A stretch of 64,000 nt of DNA from Sulfurisphaera javensis (GTDB lineage Archaea > Thermoproteota > Thermoprotei_A > Sulfolobales > Sulfolobaceae), in assembly GCF_041154675.1 (NCBI RefSeq), contig NZ_AP031322.1, positions 1,240,001 through 1,304,000 on the forward strand, given 5' to 3'. The notes under the pieces were generated by a model. That model was not told where the DNA came from and made no database searches. It was given only the letters and a program-made list of their open reading frames with translations. Positions 49,808 through 59,324 of the stretch are shown here, one piece after another. Numbering within the stretch: the first letter of the stretch is position 1; every line of letters starts with the position of its first letter. A program made the position numbers and the translations under genes.

Positions 49808-51471
49808 TATAAATCACCATATGCTAAGTTTAGTAGATATAAATCACCCCTTAATAAATCTCTAGTTACGCAAAGCCCCCTTGGTAATTTTTGTAATGTT
49901 TCGTAGATTGCTGAATAGATATGCGAATCATAACCACCTATTAATTTGCTAGCATAATCCAATTCTTTTGGATCTATAAGGTTAAAGACAAAAATGTAAC
50001 TCGAGTTATTTATTAACTCTTTTATATACTCACTTGTCTGTGAAATTAAAATAAAACCAAATCCAAATTTTCTTCCTTCAGCAAAAAGTCTCTCAATTAG
50101 ATTTTTGCCTGATTCTTTAGATAGAATAAATGGAGCTTCATCTATAACAATAATTTTCTTTAACTTTGATATACCAGAAATATACATGAAACTTTGTATA
50201 GATTTCAATAATGTTTCAATAATTATATATTTTATTTCATTAGTTGGAACTTTAGAGAAATCTATTATAAAATTTTCCTTAAATATATTTGACAAATCAA
50301 TGTTCGAGTTACTGAAAATAGAAGAAGTGAGAAATTGAATATAAGGTTCAATAGACTGATATTTTGATAAATCTTGTGTTGTTGTAGCTAATTTCTTTTT
50401 CTTTTCTAATAATAAAAGAACATCTCTAAAAGTAGGTGGAGTATTACTCCAACTTGTTTGGTTGTCTTCATCTATTCCTTTTTCCGCATAAGCTTCAAGT
50501 ATAAGATTCGTTAATTCCATTGTTTGAATATTGCCTAAATTAAAGAGACTTTTTAACATCAATGATATTTCTAATGCTCTTTCTTTTGGACTTCTTCCAA
50601 ACAAACTTAATGGATTTATAGTAATCTGAGAAGCATCAATTCTTTTCGCATTGTTTATTTCATATTCTCCATGAACATCGAAGACTAAATAAGATACATT
50701 TAGAGAATTAAGTATCTTTTTAGCTAATGTTGACTTTCCTACACCGCTAGTTCCCAATATTATAACATTATAATTTTTACTAAAAGAGAAATCAAGGTAA
50801 TACATACTATTATATCTTATCCACTTATAGTTAGGATCGCTAGTTAAAAACACAGTGTCTACTGCAGTAGCTTTACCTAATTTTCCTATAATTTTTCCAA
50901 TTATAATACCGTTTTTACTTGTTATACTATTTTTAGGAATGACTAAGTAAGGAAATATAATCCAGCTTAAGGTTACTAAAGGTAGCTCATAATTAGATCC
51001 ATAGAGAGATAAAGTAATACCTGCCAATATACTTCCTACAAGCAAGAAGGGATTATAATACAAATACCAATAGAGTAGGATTGAAATAATCATGCTTATA
51101 GCAAGTTTTAAAGGAGAAAAAGAGATTTTATTTTTCCTTAATTCGTCCCAAAGAAAATCATAAAAATTTCTTTTTACAAGTGAGTAAAGAAAGAAAATAA
51201 ATAATGAAATTATAAAATAATATGGAGCATAATAACTTATTAGAAGAATTGTCTCATAAAAATCCAATTTGAAGAATATACTATAAATTGCAAAGAAAGT
51301 AGGCATTGATAATATGGATAAAGTTATAGAATTAAAAAGGATGAAAGCCAATACCCCATCTGCAATAATAAATATCATCATTAGCATAAAATAATATAGA
51401 GAATTTTGAATAATATATAGAGTTCCCATCTCGATAAATAATATAAGTATAAAAATTATGTAAGCCCTCAC
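49807..51471 (-). CDS. Membrane-bound HerA/VirB4-like ATPase
   Basis: 554 residues. About six hydrophobic segments (1-25, 28-50, 53-72, 78-100, 118-140, 142-180) precede a HerA-type ATPase with Walker A GTSGVGKSTLAKK (about 239-251), VFDVHGEYEI, Walker B KKIIVIDEAPFIL, and FGFGFILISQTSEYI. Such ATPases pump DNA or remodel membrane complexes. It resembles CedB in outline, but its place in the rpo13-pcna1 operon instead of near cedA leaves the identity open. Confidence 0.8.
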   Translation of the reverse strand: MRAYIIFILILFIEMGTLYIIQNSLYYFMLMMIFIIADGVLAFILFNSITLSILSMPTFFAIYSIFFKLDFYETILLISYYAPYYFIISLFIFFLYSLVKRNFYDFLWDELRKNKISFSPLKLAISMIISILLYWYLYYNPFLLVGSILAGITLSLYGSNYELPLVTLSWIIFPYLVIPKNSITSKNGIIIGKIIGKLGKATAVDTVFLTSDPNYKWIRYNSMYYLDFSFSKNYNVIILGTSGVGKSTLAKKILNSLNVSYLVFDVHGEYEINNAKRIDASQITINPLSLFGRSPKERALEISLMLKSLFNLGNIQTMELTNLILEAYAEKGIDEDNQTSWSNTPPTFRDVLLLLEKKKKLATTTQDLSKYQSIEPYIQFLTSSIFSNSNIDLSNIFKENFIIDFSKVPTNEIKYIIIETLLKSIQSFMYISGISKLKKIIVIDEAPFILSKESGKNLIERLFAEGRKFGFGFILISQTSEYIKELINNSSYIFVFNLIDPKELDYASKLIGGYDSHIYSAIYETLQKLPRGLCVTRDLLRGDLYLLNLAYGDL

Positions 51472-51507
51472 TTATATTAATCCCAAAAACTTATTATTAT
51501 TGGCTAA

Positions 51508-54243
51508 ATGATAAGTGTTTCTAATGATTTTGTATCAAAGCTTAAGGAATTAGGTTATGTTAGTCTTACTCCCATACAAAAGTTAGCTATACCAATAATT
51601 CTAAAAGGAAAAAACACGTTAGTTATTGCCCCTACTGGGTATGGAAAAACGGAAACTGCTATTTTCCCTGTTTTTTACGAAATTTACTTAGAAAATTCAT
51701 TACCTATTTCTGCTTTATATTTAACCCCACTGAGAGCACTAAATAGAGACATAGAAATAAGGTTAAAAAAACTAGGAGAAGCGTTAGGGATTAAAGTTGC
51801 TGTAAGACATGGTGATTCTACCGAAAGTGAAAGAAGAAGGATAATTAATGATCCACCTAAACTTCTTTTGACTACACCAGAAACACTACTTTATTTATTG
51901 GTTAATAATAAATATCGAGAGCTATTTTCTAATCTAAAATGGATAATAATTGATGAATTGCAAGAAATGTTAGATGAGAAAAGAGGTTATGAATTATTAT
52001 TAGCATTAGAGCGAGTAAAGAGGATTAGTAAAAATAAAATTCAATTTATTGGCTTATCAGCAACTATAGGAGATATAGATATTGCTAAAAAGTTTTTAGG
52101 AGATGAAGTTGAAGTAGCAAAAATTGACGCAAGAAAAAATATGGAAATATCTCTCATAATTCCAGAGTTAAAAGATGAGTATACTGACCTATCTTTAAAA
52201 TTTGGTTTAAATCCAGAGGTAATCGCTAGATTTAAAGAAATAGAAGAAATAATTAAAAAGGAAAAGCCAGTTTTAATCTTTACTAACGTCAGAGAAACTA
52301 CTGAGTTTATAGCAAACGAACTTTCAAAAATTACTCAACTTAAGGTTTTAACTCATCATGGTTCCTTATCTAGAGAAGTTAGAATTGAAGCAGAGAAAGA
52401 ATTTAGAGAAGGGAAAATTGACGCATTAGTTGCAACATCAAGTCTAGAATTAGGAATTGACATAGGTAAAATTAACGCTGTTATTCAGTACATGTCGCCT
52501 AGGCAAGTTTTAAGATTAGTACAAAGAATTGGTAGGAGTGGGCATTCAATAAATAAACTGTCTAGAGGATATGTAATACCTTCAAATGACATTTATGATA
52601 TTTTAGAATGTAAAGCTATAATTGATAAACTGAAAGAAGGATATTTAGAGAAGCCGTTAGTTGAAAGAAAGCCATATGATGTTATTGCACATGAGATTGC
52701 TGGATTAGTTTTGGAAGGTTATACTGATATTAATGAGATTTACAGTATTATCAAAAGTGTATTTTTATTCAATGATTTATCCATAGAAGAGTTCGATAAC
52801 ATATTAAGTATGTTAGAATCAGCAAAAATAATAAAAAGAAATAAAGATAAAGTTTCTCCTTCATTCAGACTTTGGAGATATTACTATGAAACTAATATGA
52901 TACCAGATTCGTTAAAGGATTACTTAGTAATTGACTACGTTACTAACTCAAAAATTGGGACTTTAGATGAGGAATTCATTTCAGCCTTAGATGAAAACAC
53001 CGTTTTTGTATTGGGAGGAAAACTTTGGAAAGTAGTTACTATTGAAGATGGAAAAGTTTACGTAGAGCAAGCCCAGTTAAAAAGCGGTATATTACCTAGC
53101 TGGTTTGGAGAATCTATTCCAGTTGAAAAAGAAGTCGCACTGAAGGTATATGAGTATATTGAAAAGGTAAAAAGAGGTGAAGATATTGATCTTCCAGCTC
53201 ATATAGTTCAAAAATTGCGAGAAATAATAGAAACCCAAGAAAAAAGAGGGTATCCATTACCTTCAAGTAAAGAGATTTTAATAGAAATTAATCATGATCT
53301 AATAGTCATTCATTCAGCCTTTGGTACCAGAGGTAATAACACATTAGGTGCTTTAATTTCTGTATTGTTATCTCAAGTAAAAGGAATAAAAGCTAATTAT
53401 AGATCCGATTCTTATCACATAGCTATTGCTACAATAATTCCAGTATATAAGAGTGATATGGAAAAGGTAATTAATTTATTAGTTTCCATGAAGGAAGAAG
53501 AGTTAATAGAATTGTTAAAGGTTGCTATTAAAGAAAGTCCTCAATTTAAATGGAAATTGCTAGTGGAAGCAGAAAGATTTGGGGTAATAGACAAGGAAAA
53601 AGACATTGATGTAACGTCTACTCTTTTAAGACCATTTATAGATACTGTTGTTGGGGAAGAGGCAATTAAAGAACTATTAACGAAAAACTATGATTTGGAT
53701 TTAATAAGAAATGATTTACAAAGAGTGACTTGGAAAATTATAGAAGTGCCTAGTTTTTCTCCTCTAGCTAAAGAATTTTTAGATAAACTTCTAGTATTTC
53801 ATTCTAGTGAAGACAAGCCAGTTATGATAGAGGTCTATAAGAGAAAACTAATGTCAAAAGAAGTTAAAATAATATGTATGGTCTGTGGTTGGAGTAGTAA
53901 CTATCGTGCAAATGAGGTACCATCAAAATGTCCAAAGTGCAGTTCAGTTTTCTTGACCGTAACCAGTCCAGAAGATAATGATAGTATTCAGATAATAAAG
54001 AAGGCCTTAAAAGGTGAAAAAATTCCTAGAAAAGATATGAAAAAGTTAGAGGAATTAAAACGTATATCCTCTTATTACTCTCAATACAATAAGTATGTTG
54101 CAATAGGCTTATCTGCCCCTGGTGTAGGTGTTTCAAATATAGCTAAAGCATTAGAAAAATTAAGAGAAGGAGAGGACAAATATTATGAGGCTTTACTTGA
54201 CTTAGAAAGGAAATTCATAAGAACGCGTAAATACTGGCACTAA
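51508..54243 (+). CDS. Lhr-type superfamily 2 helicase
   Basis: 911 residues. Q-motif-like LGYVSLTPIQKLAIP, Walker A APTGYGKTET (about 44-53), motif II IIDELQE, SATIGD, then SSLELGIDIGK and LVQRIGRSGH, the typical Lhr motifs IV-VI. The C-terminal half is the Lhr extension, with a zinc finger CMVCGWSSNYR...CPKCSS (about 790-815) and a basic tail. Lhr proteins unwind DNA/RNA forks. Divergent from the HerA-like ATPase. Confidence 0.9.
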   Translation: MISVSNDFVSKLKELGYVSLTPIQKLAIPIILKGKNTLVIAPTGYGKTETAIFPVFYEIYLENSLPISALYLTPLRALNRDIEIRLKKLGEALGIKVAVRHGDSTESERRRIINDPPKLLLTTPETLLYLLVNNKYRELFSNLKWIIIDELQEMLDEKRGYELLLALERVKRISKNKIQFIGLSATIGDIDIAKKFLGDEVEVAKIDARKNMEISLIIPELKDEYTDLSLKFGLNPEVIARFKEIEEIIKKEKPVLIFTNVRETTEFIANELSKITQLKVLTHHGSLSREVRIEAEKEFREGKIDALVATSSLELGIDIGKINAVIQYMSPRQVLRLVQRIGRSGHSINKLSRGYVIPSNDIYDILECKAIIDKLKEGYLEKPLVERKPYDVIAHEIAGLVLEGYTDINEIYSIIKSVFLFNDLSIEEFDNILSMLESAKIIKRNKDKVSPSFRLWRYYYETNMIPDSLKDYLVIDYVTNSKIGTLDEEFISALDENTVFVLGGKLWKVVTIEDGKVYVEQAQLKSGILPSWFGESIPVEKEVALKVYEYIEKVKRGEDIDLPAHIVQKLREIIETQEKRGYPLPSSKEILIEINHDLIVIHSAFGTRGNNTLGALISVLLSQVKGIKANYRSDSYHIAIATIIPVYKSDMEKVINLLVSMKEEELIELLKVAIKESPQFKWKLLVEAERFGVIDKEKDIDVTSTLLRPFIDTVVGEEAIKELLTKNYDLDLIRNDLQRVTWKIIEVPSFSPLAKEFLDKLLVFHSSEDKPVMIEVYKRKLMSKEVKIICMVCGWSSNYRANEVPSKCPKCSSVFLTVTSPEDNDSIQIIKKALKGEKIPRKDMKKLEELKRISSYYSQYNKYVAIGLSAPGVGVSNIAKALEKLREGEDKYYEALLDLERKFIRTRKYWH

Positions 54244-54284
54244 GTTTAAATTTTTATTAATACGTTTTTTCATAGGTAATAACC

Positions 54285-54575
54285 ATGCCTGCAATAGAGG
54301 TCGGAAGAATATGTGTCAAAACTAGAGGGAGAGAAGCCGGTAAAAAATGTGTTATTGTAGATATTATAGATGAAAACTTCGTTCTAGTAACGGGTCCCAA
54401 AGACATTAATAAAGTCAAAAGGAGAAGAGTAAATATTTTACATCTAGAACCAACTGATAAGAAGATAGATATAAATAAAGGAGCTAGTGACGATGAAGTT
54501 AAAAAGAAATTAGAAGAAGCAGGGCTTATCGAATTTATGAAACAAGATGTGAAACCCAGAATACCTGTGATTTGA
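54285..54575 (+). CDS. rpl14e: Large ribosomal subunit protein eL14
   Basis: 96 residues. [33 protein letters not shown], and [13 protein letters not shown] are the KOW-type core of L14e. Its gene is one base before cbf5, as in many archaea. Confidence 0.95.
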   Translation: MPAIEVGRICVKTRGREAGKKCVIVDIIDENFVLVTGPKDINKVKRRRVNILHLEPTDKKIDINKGASDDEVKKKLEEAGLIEFMKQDVKPRIPVI

Positions 54576-54576
54576 T

Positions 54577-55624
54577 ATGCAACTATACGATTTTATTTAT
54601 AAAATAGATTCTTTTTGTGATTATAATAATAATTGGAATATTATGAAAGATTTATCTACTGATGAGAAATACGGTTATTTTGCTGATAAAAGACCGATTG
54701 ATATTTTGATTAAAAATTCTATTATAAATATTGATAAACCTCCAGGTCCAACAAGTCATGAGGTTGCTTATTGGATAAAACAAATGTTTAAAGTTTCAAA
54801 AGCTGGACATGGTGGAACCCTAGAGCCTTGAGGGTCAAACCCTCAGGCGGGGAGATCCTAAAGTAAGTGGAGTTTTACCAATAGGCTTAGAAAATGCTAC
54901 AAAATTAATGAATTATATTAGTTCGTCAGGCAAGGAATATGTATGTCTAATGCAAGTTCATTGTCACTTTGATTTTAAAGAACTAGAAAATATACTAAAA
55001 AAGTTTATTGGAACAATATATCAGAAACCGCCTGTAAGATCTTCAGTAAAAAGAAGGACAAGAAAAAGAAATGTCTATAACATTGAGATATTAGATCATG
55101 AAGGAAAATTTGTTCTGCTTAAAATCTCTTCAGATCCTGGTACGTATATGAGAAAAATTTGTCATGATGTAGGTATTATCTTAGGTTGTGGAGCTCATAT
55201 GAGAGAATTAAGAAGAATAAGATCTGGTATCTTTACGGAAAAAAACTTAGTTACATTACAGGAAGTATCTGAGGCTTTATACATGTGGAAGAATTGTAAG
55301 GATGAGACTGACTTAAGAAAATTGCTTTTGCCAGAAGAGTTTGCCACTTGCGGAATTCCAAAAGTTATAATTGACGATAACGCGGTAAATGCGATAACTT
55401 ATGGAGCTATGCTTACAGCCCCTGGTATAGTGGCATTTCAGAATTTCAAAAGTAAAGATAATGTGGCTATACTAACTTTAAAAGGAGAACTAGTCGCTAT
55501 AGGAGAAGCTGAAGTAAACTCAAGTCAAATATTAAATATGAAAAAAGGAATTGTTATAAGACCTAAAAGAGTTATTATGCCCCGAGATATATATCCTAGA
55601 TCTTGGAAGAAACATGAGCAGTGA
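54577..55624 (+). CDS. cbf5: rRNA/tRNA pseudouridine synthase Cbf5, gene with a 31-nt intron
   Basis: Exon 1 (54577-54822) gives 82 residues ending GHGGTL; exon 2 (54854-55624) begins D-P-K-V-S-G. Joined, they make a 338-residue Cbf5/dyskerin with TruB motif GGTLDPKVSG and the PUA domain at the C terminus (KVIIDDNAVNAITYGAML...). Without splicing the frame ends at 54831 as GGTLEP-stop. The intron falls at the codon for the catalytic Asp. It isomerises uridine in rRNA under H/ACA guides and can act on tRNA. The end overlaps the methyltransferase start by 11 bases. Confidence 0.95.
54823..54853 (+). other. Archaeal intron in cbf5 mRNA
   Basis: 31 nt; ends could shift by up to two bases because GA is repeated at both borders. 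The intron holds CCT-GAGGGT...ACCCTC-AGG, a strong hairpin, and the flanks can form the bulge-helix-bulge cut by EndA. Cbf5 introns are known in Crenarchaeota. Confidence 0.9.
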
Positions 55625-56171
55625 ATTCATAGTTAATGATGTAGTTAACGGAATTCCATTATCTTTAGTTAGCAGTCGTGGAGTGTTTTCAAAAACTAAG
55701 TTAGATTTAGGTACAAAGGTTCTTCTTGAGAACTTAATTTTACCAGAAAAAGGGATTGTATCAGATATAGGTTGTGGATATGGACCTATTGGCATTTACA
55801 TTGCATTAAAAAATCCTAATCTAAACGTTATTATGATAGATATTGATGAAAAAGCTGTTTATTTAGCTGAAAAAAATGTAAAAAGATATAAACTAGAAAA
55901 TAGAGTAAAAGTAATAAAAAATAACATCTTAGAAAATATAGATATAAAATTTAATGGAATATATTCAAATCCACCGTTAAAGGCTGGAAAAGCCTTTATA
56001 GAGAAAATGTCTGAACAAAGCTATCAAAGGCTTGAAACTAATGGAATAGTTGAAGTGGTAGTTTATAAAGGCGAAGAAAATGTGATTAACCTTTTCAGAA
56101 GATATTTTAATGAAGTCAAGGTCCTAAAAAGGATCAAAGGGTATTCGATTATAATGGCGGTTAAAAATTAA
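55614..56171 (+). CDS. Class I SAM-dependent methyltransferase, RsmC-like
   Basis: 185 residues. Motif I SDIGCGYGPIGIYIALKNP (about 48-66), motif II MIDIDEKAV, and the nucleobase-amine motif SNPPLK (about 122-127) place it with RsmC/MTS-type RNA methyltransferases. Being coupled to cbf5 supports rRNA as the substrate. Confidence 0.88.
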   Translation: MSSEFIVNDVVNGIPLSLVSSRGVFSKTKLDLGTKVLLENLILPEKGIVSDIGCGYGPIGIYIALKNPNLNVIMIDIDEKAVYLAEKNVKRYKLENRVKVIKNNILENIDIKFNGIYSNPPLKAGKAFIEKMSEQSYQRLETNGIVEVVVYKGEENVINLFRRYFNEVKVLKRIKGYSIIMAVKN

Positions 56172-56177
56172 TAGTAA

Positions 56178-56468
56178 TTATTCATATAATAATATTGCCG
56201 GGGTGCCCGAGCGGACTAAGGGGCTGGCCTTGAGAGCCAGTGGGGATTTCCCCGCGCGGGTCCGAATCCCGCCCCCGGCGCTGAAGGGGGGTACCCCCTT
56301 CAACCCCATTTTCAAATTTACGTAAGATTTTACGACGTCATCTAAAGGACCAACGTAATGTTCCTTTCCGTCACTACTCGACGTTTTCGATAAATAGACA
56401 TAATACTTACTTTTAACTTCACGTATGATTATATCGCCAAACGTATAAGTCCTTTGTTTTTGCGTCAT
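56178..56468 (-). CDS. int(N): SSV-type integrase, N-terminal fragment int(N)
   Basis: Starts with ATG at 56468. QRTYTFGDIIIREVKSKYYVYLS and KEHYVGPLDDVVKSYVNLKMG parallel the int(N) at 1934. The frame then reads through the complement of tRNA-Ser(TGA) and stops at 56178. As at tRNA-Val it is the N half produced by integration; no C half is present up to 57245 and host genes resume there. Confidence 0.9.
   Translation of the reverse strand: MTQKQRTYTFGDIIIREVKSKYYVYLSKTSSSDGKEHYVGPLDDVVKSYVNLKMGLKGVPPFSAGGGIRTRAGKSPLALKASPLVRSGTPAILLYE
56197..56280 (+). tRNA. tRNA-Ser (TGA); attachment site
   Basis: Acceptor GCCGGGG/CCCCGGC, anticodon stem CTGGC/GCCAG with loop CTTGAGA giving TGA, long variable arm TGGGGATTTCCCCG, T arm GCGGG-TCCGAAT-CCCGC, discriminator G. 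No intron. Its 3' end borders an int(N) fragment. Confidence 0.95.
56283..56301. repeat. GC-rich hairpin between tRNA-Ser and int(N)
   Basis: GAAGGGGG-GTA-CCCCCTTC is a perfect 8-bp stem with a 3-base loop, two bases after the tRNA 3' end. Confidence 0.7.
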
Positions 56469-56626
56469 TTTTTCGTCAATATTACGCTTAACAAAAAACT
56501 ATTTTTAAGCTTTGTTAACACGTTAAAAGTTATCAGAATTATCAGTAAATTGAAAGAAAGCGTTAACTGTTCCACACCGGCGAGAAAAAATGAAAAAAGT
56601 TATCCCGTTAAAAGATACGTGACCAT

Positions 56627-56797
56627 TTACTCGTGCTCTTTAGCTCTTTTCTTCTTAGCCGTGACTAAGTAGACCGAAAAGAGGAAATCGCCAAAAAATC
56701 CCAAAGCTAATAAAGGTTCAATAGCTAACGATATTCCTATACTCATGCCCGACATTAGCGATATTACGAATTCCTTACGTAATCTTAATGATGGCAT
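56627..56797 (-). CDS. Small membrane protein of the tRNA-Ser element, 56 residues
   Basis: ATG at 56797 with GAGGTGA 10 bases upstream. One or two membrane helices (about 10-33 and 30-46: SGMSIGISLAIEPLLALGFFGDFLFSVYLV) end in a basic tail KKKRAKEHE. Size and form fit small fuselloviral or plasmid membrane proteins; no family named. It lies upstream of int(N) on the same strand. Confidence 0.65.
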   Translation of the reverse strand: MPSLRLRKEFVISLMSGMSIGISLAIEPLLALGFFGDFLFSVYLVTAKKKRAKEHE

Positions 56798-57245
56798 TAA
56801 TCAGACTCACCTCTTTTTGTCCTTCGTTTTTGATACTTAAGATTAATATACGTTTTAAATTAGGTCGTTAAACGCTAATATTCCCGGGAAATTTTTAGTT
56901 TCTATTTGGTTAGGAAGATACAGAGAATAGGCTAAAAACTTTCTTGGTTTAGTAATGGTTACACTATTAATTACGGAAAGTCTTTAGACAAGTAAAATCA
57001 AAAAATTTGTGTTATGCAAAGACTTTCTGGAAACAGTAGCGTTATTTTTTGTTAAATTTTAATTCATATTATAGTTACTAAAAAGAGTTTATTAGAAAAT
57101 GACAACTACAAAAGGTTGTAAAAAGGCAAATATGACAAACGCAAAGACAATGAAAATTCCTTAGTTCTTAATTAAAGATTTAAAAACAAGATAAACAATA
57201 AAGACATATCGTTTTATTAAATGTTCTTTCTTATCAATACTAAAT
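56798..57245. other. Non-coding stretch with an inverted repeat
   Basis: AT-rich, no convincing gene. Contains GAAAGTCTTT (56976-56985) and AAAGACTTTC (57018-57027), a perfect 10-bp inverted repeat 32 bases apart. The remainder shows nothing I can interpret. Confidence 0.5.
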
Positions 57246-58436
57246 TTATCTAAGAGTTAAGCTTGCTACCATTAGGTAATCTCTTAATTCTCTTGTAATT
57301 AAGAAGTTCTTTCTCACATGTTCTCTTCCATTTTTGCCTAATCTTTCTCTGACTTCTTTATTTCTAAGTAAATATAAAGCATAATGTGCGGCTTCTTCTG
57401 GGGTACTAACTAAATATCCTGTTATATTATTAATTACTTGCAATGGAATTCCTCCAGTATTACCTCCTATGACTGGTCTTTCTTTCCATAAAGCTTCACT
57501 AACAGTTAGTCCAAATCCTTCTTTTATTGACTTTTGCATTACTATAGTTGCTCCGCGTTGAAATGCATTTATTTCAAGATCACTATTAGGAGGAAGCATA
57601 AGTAATTTGATATCATTATCATTCCCAGCAGCTTGTAAAGTCTCTTTGTATACTATTTCTCCTTCAGGATCATCAGTGGCAGGACTTCCTACATAAACAA
57701 GCTGTACATCAGTGTGTCTCTTTACTAATTTATATGATTTGATGACTCCTAGTGGATCTTTAGCTCTATCAAACCTTGATACTTGGGTGATTATAGGTCT
57801 ATCTGGATCTATATCAAATTTGTATAATATTCTTTTGATAGTTATTTCTGGAATTGGTCTGTTCTTTATGCTTAAAGGATCTATCGATGGAGGTACAACG
57901 TATTGAGGCTTCAGTAAATCATCTCTTCCAAATACTGGTGAAGAGATTATTATGCTATCATAGTTTTGTACATATTGTTTTAAGAAATTCCATACTGGTT
58001 CATAAGGATTTGAGATATCTATATGACATCTCCAAATCCATTTTCCTTTTTTCTTAAACTTAATTAATCCTGCAGGCTGAGGATCATGAATGAAAATTAT
58101 GTCATAATCTAAGTCTAATTCATTCCCATTAATTTCTTGCCATTTATTATATGTTTCAAATGCGCCCTGAGGAAGTTCACCATAGCCATTTTGCAAAGAA
58201 TTATGAAAAGATTTTGTTACTGTGAAGAAGTCCTTATCTCCTCTGATTACTTTCCAATCAGTGTTAATTCCCAATTCTCTCATTAGTGGTACTAATTTAC
58301 TTAATATTTCAGCTACTCCTCCACCTGCGGGAGTAGAATTAACGTGAAGAACTGACATTCCTTTCAATTTTTCAGCAATTCTTATAATACTATCTAGCTC
58401 TTCTTCTCCTATTATCTCTGCATATTTCTCTATCAT
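57246..58436 (-). CDS. treT: Trehalose glycosyltransferring synthase (GT4)
   Basis: 396 residues. It joins NDP-glucose and glucose to trehalose. GT-B fold: N-terminal VLHVNSTPAGGGVAEILSKLVPLM, WRCHIDISNPY, and C-terminal ITQVSRFDRAKDPLGVI (about 216-232) and KEGFGLTVSEALWKERPVIGGNTGGIPLQV (donor site). Downstream of a DUF5752 gene with an ATGA overlap, a pairing typical of TreT. Confidence 0.9.
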   Translation of the reverse strand: MIEKYAEIIGEEELDSIIRIAEKLKGMSVLHVNSTPAGGGVAEILSKLVPLMRELGINTDWKVIRGDKDFFTVTKSFHNSLQNGYGELPQGAFETYNKWQEINGNELDLDYDIIFIHDPQPAGLIKFKKKGKWIWRCHIDISNPYEPVWNFLKQYVQNYDSIIISSPVFGRDDLLKPQYVVPPSIDPLSIKNRPIPEITIKRILYKFDIDPDRPIITQVSRFDRAKDPLGVIKSYKLVKRHTDVQLVYVGSPATDDPEGEIVYKETLQAAGNDNDIKLLMLPPNSDLEINAFQRGATIVMQKSIKEGFGLTVSEALWKERPVIGGNTGGIPLQVINNITGYLVSTPEEAAHYALYLLRNKEVRERLGKNGREHVRKNFLITRELRDYLMVASLTLR

Positions 58437-59092
58437 TTGAACATAACCTCCTCTATTTTTCTTATTATATCTTCTCTTAATTTTTCCTCATCTGTATAAG
58501 TTTGTGGATCTATTGATGATAAAGAATCAGATATATCCTTTAAACCATAATTTTCTTCTATCCATAATGAAAAGTCATTTTTTGTAGAGTACCCCATCAC
58601 CCTTTTAAATATGAAATGATAAGCAATTGATCTAATTGATATTGTTGCTATAGTATCAAAGAACTCTCCTAAATTTCTAGCTACTTTTCCGGTCTTATAA
58701 ATAACTGGAGAGCAAGATACAAAGTAAAATGGTCTTGTAGCTCTTCCACTCACTTTATTTTCGCTTAAAATTTTTATAAGATCTTCTCTAACATCTTCTA
58801 CTGTTCTAGGTTCCTTTCCTTCAATATCAGAAATTATTTGGGCTAATTCTAAGTTATGTAATTCATCTCTTATCCATACAGCAAAGTCGTTATGCATATC
58901 CTCTGGAATAACATGACTAGAAAAGAGAGGATGAAATATATGATAGAAAATAGATAATCCATCTACTTTCTTTATTCCTTCTATTAGTTCATCAACTGTA
59001 TATGCCTTTAATCCAGCATATCTTGGTGGATAATAAGCTGCTTCAAATTCAAATGGAGTTTGTGCTGGTTTATCAAGTAACTCCTTATTCAT
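58433..59092 (-). CDS. DUF5752-family protein, partner gene of treT
   Basis: 219 residues, no signal or membrane segment. Two similar halves: SIFYHIFHPLFSS...DFAVWIRDELHNLELAQIIS and YHFIFKRVMGYSTKNDFSLWIEENYGLKDISDSLS, so it is probably an internal duplication. The family occurs next to trehalose synthases; role unknown. First gene of the pair. Confidence 0.75.
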   Translation of the reverse strand: MNKELLDKPAQTPFEFEAAYYPPRYAGLKAYTVDELIEGIKKVDGLSIFYHIFHPLFSSHVIPEDMHNDFAVWIRDELHNLELAQIISDIEGKEPRTVEDVREDLIKILSENKVSGRATRPFYFVSCSPVIYKTGKVARNLGEFFDTIATISIRSIAYHFIFKRVMGYSTKNDFSLWIEENYGLKDISDSLSSIDPQTYTDEEKLREDIIRKIEEVMFK

Positions 59093-59218
59093 AAAATTAC
59101 TATTATATACAAAAATATTTAAAACATCTTTGCTCAGATTTTCCAGCGAAAATCATCAATCTTTCGACCCTCTTTTCATCATCAAAAATTTATTATCTTG
59201 TTATTTAAAATATATATT

Positions 59219-59309
59219 GCGGCCGTCGTCTAGCCTGGATTAGGACGCTGGCCTCCCAAGGCTAGACGAAGAAAGCCAGTAATCCCGGGTTCAAATCCCG
59301 GCGGCCGCA
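59219..59309 (+). tRNA. tRNA-Gly (CCC) with intron
   Basis: Acceptor GCGGCCG/CGGCCGC, T arm CCGGG-TTCAAAT-CCCGG, anticodon stem CTGGC/GCCAG with loop CTCCCA-A giving CCC; a 15-nt intron (59259-59273) follows position 37. Discriminator A. Confidence 0.93.
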
Positions 59310-59324
59310 TAATTGTTCTCTATG

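Larger units (their letters stand above)
56281..57245. mobile_element. Truncated SSV-type element remnant at tRNA-Ser
   Basis: Holds int(N) and one small membrane-protein gene, both with the CG-rich codon flavour of the element at 1-2126, then about 450 bases without genes. No second tRNA copy or int(C) is seen before the host gene at 57246, so the far end has been lost. Confidence 0.7.

Noticed and set aside
49578-49865. Ser-rich open frame opposite rpo13
   Set aside because: It is the complement of the Glu-rich, low-complexity rpo13 N terminus.
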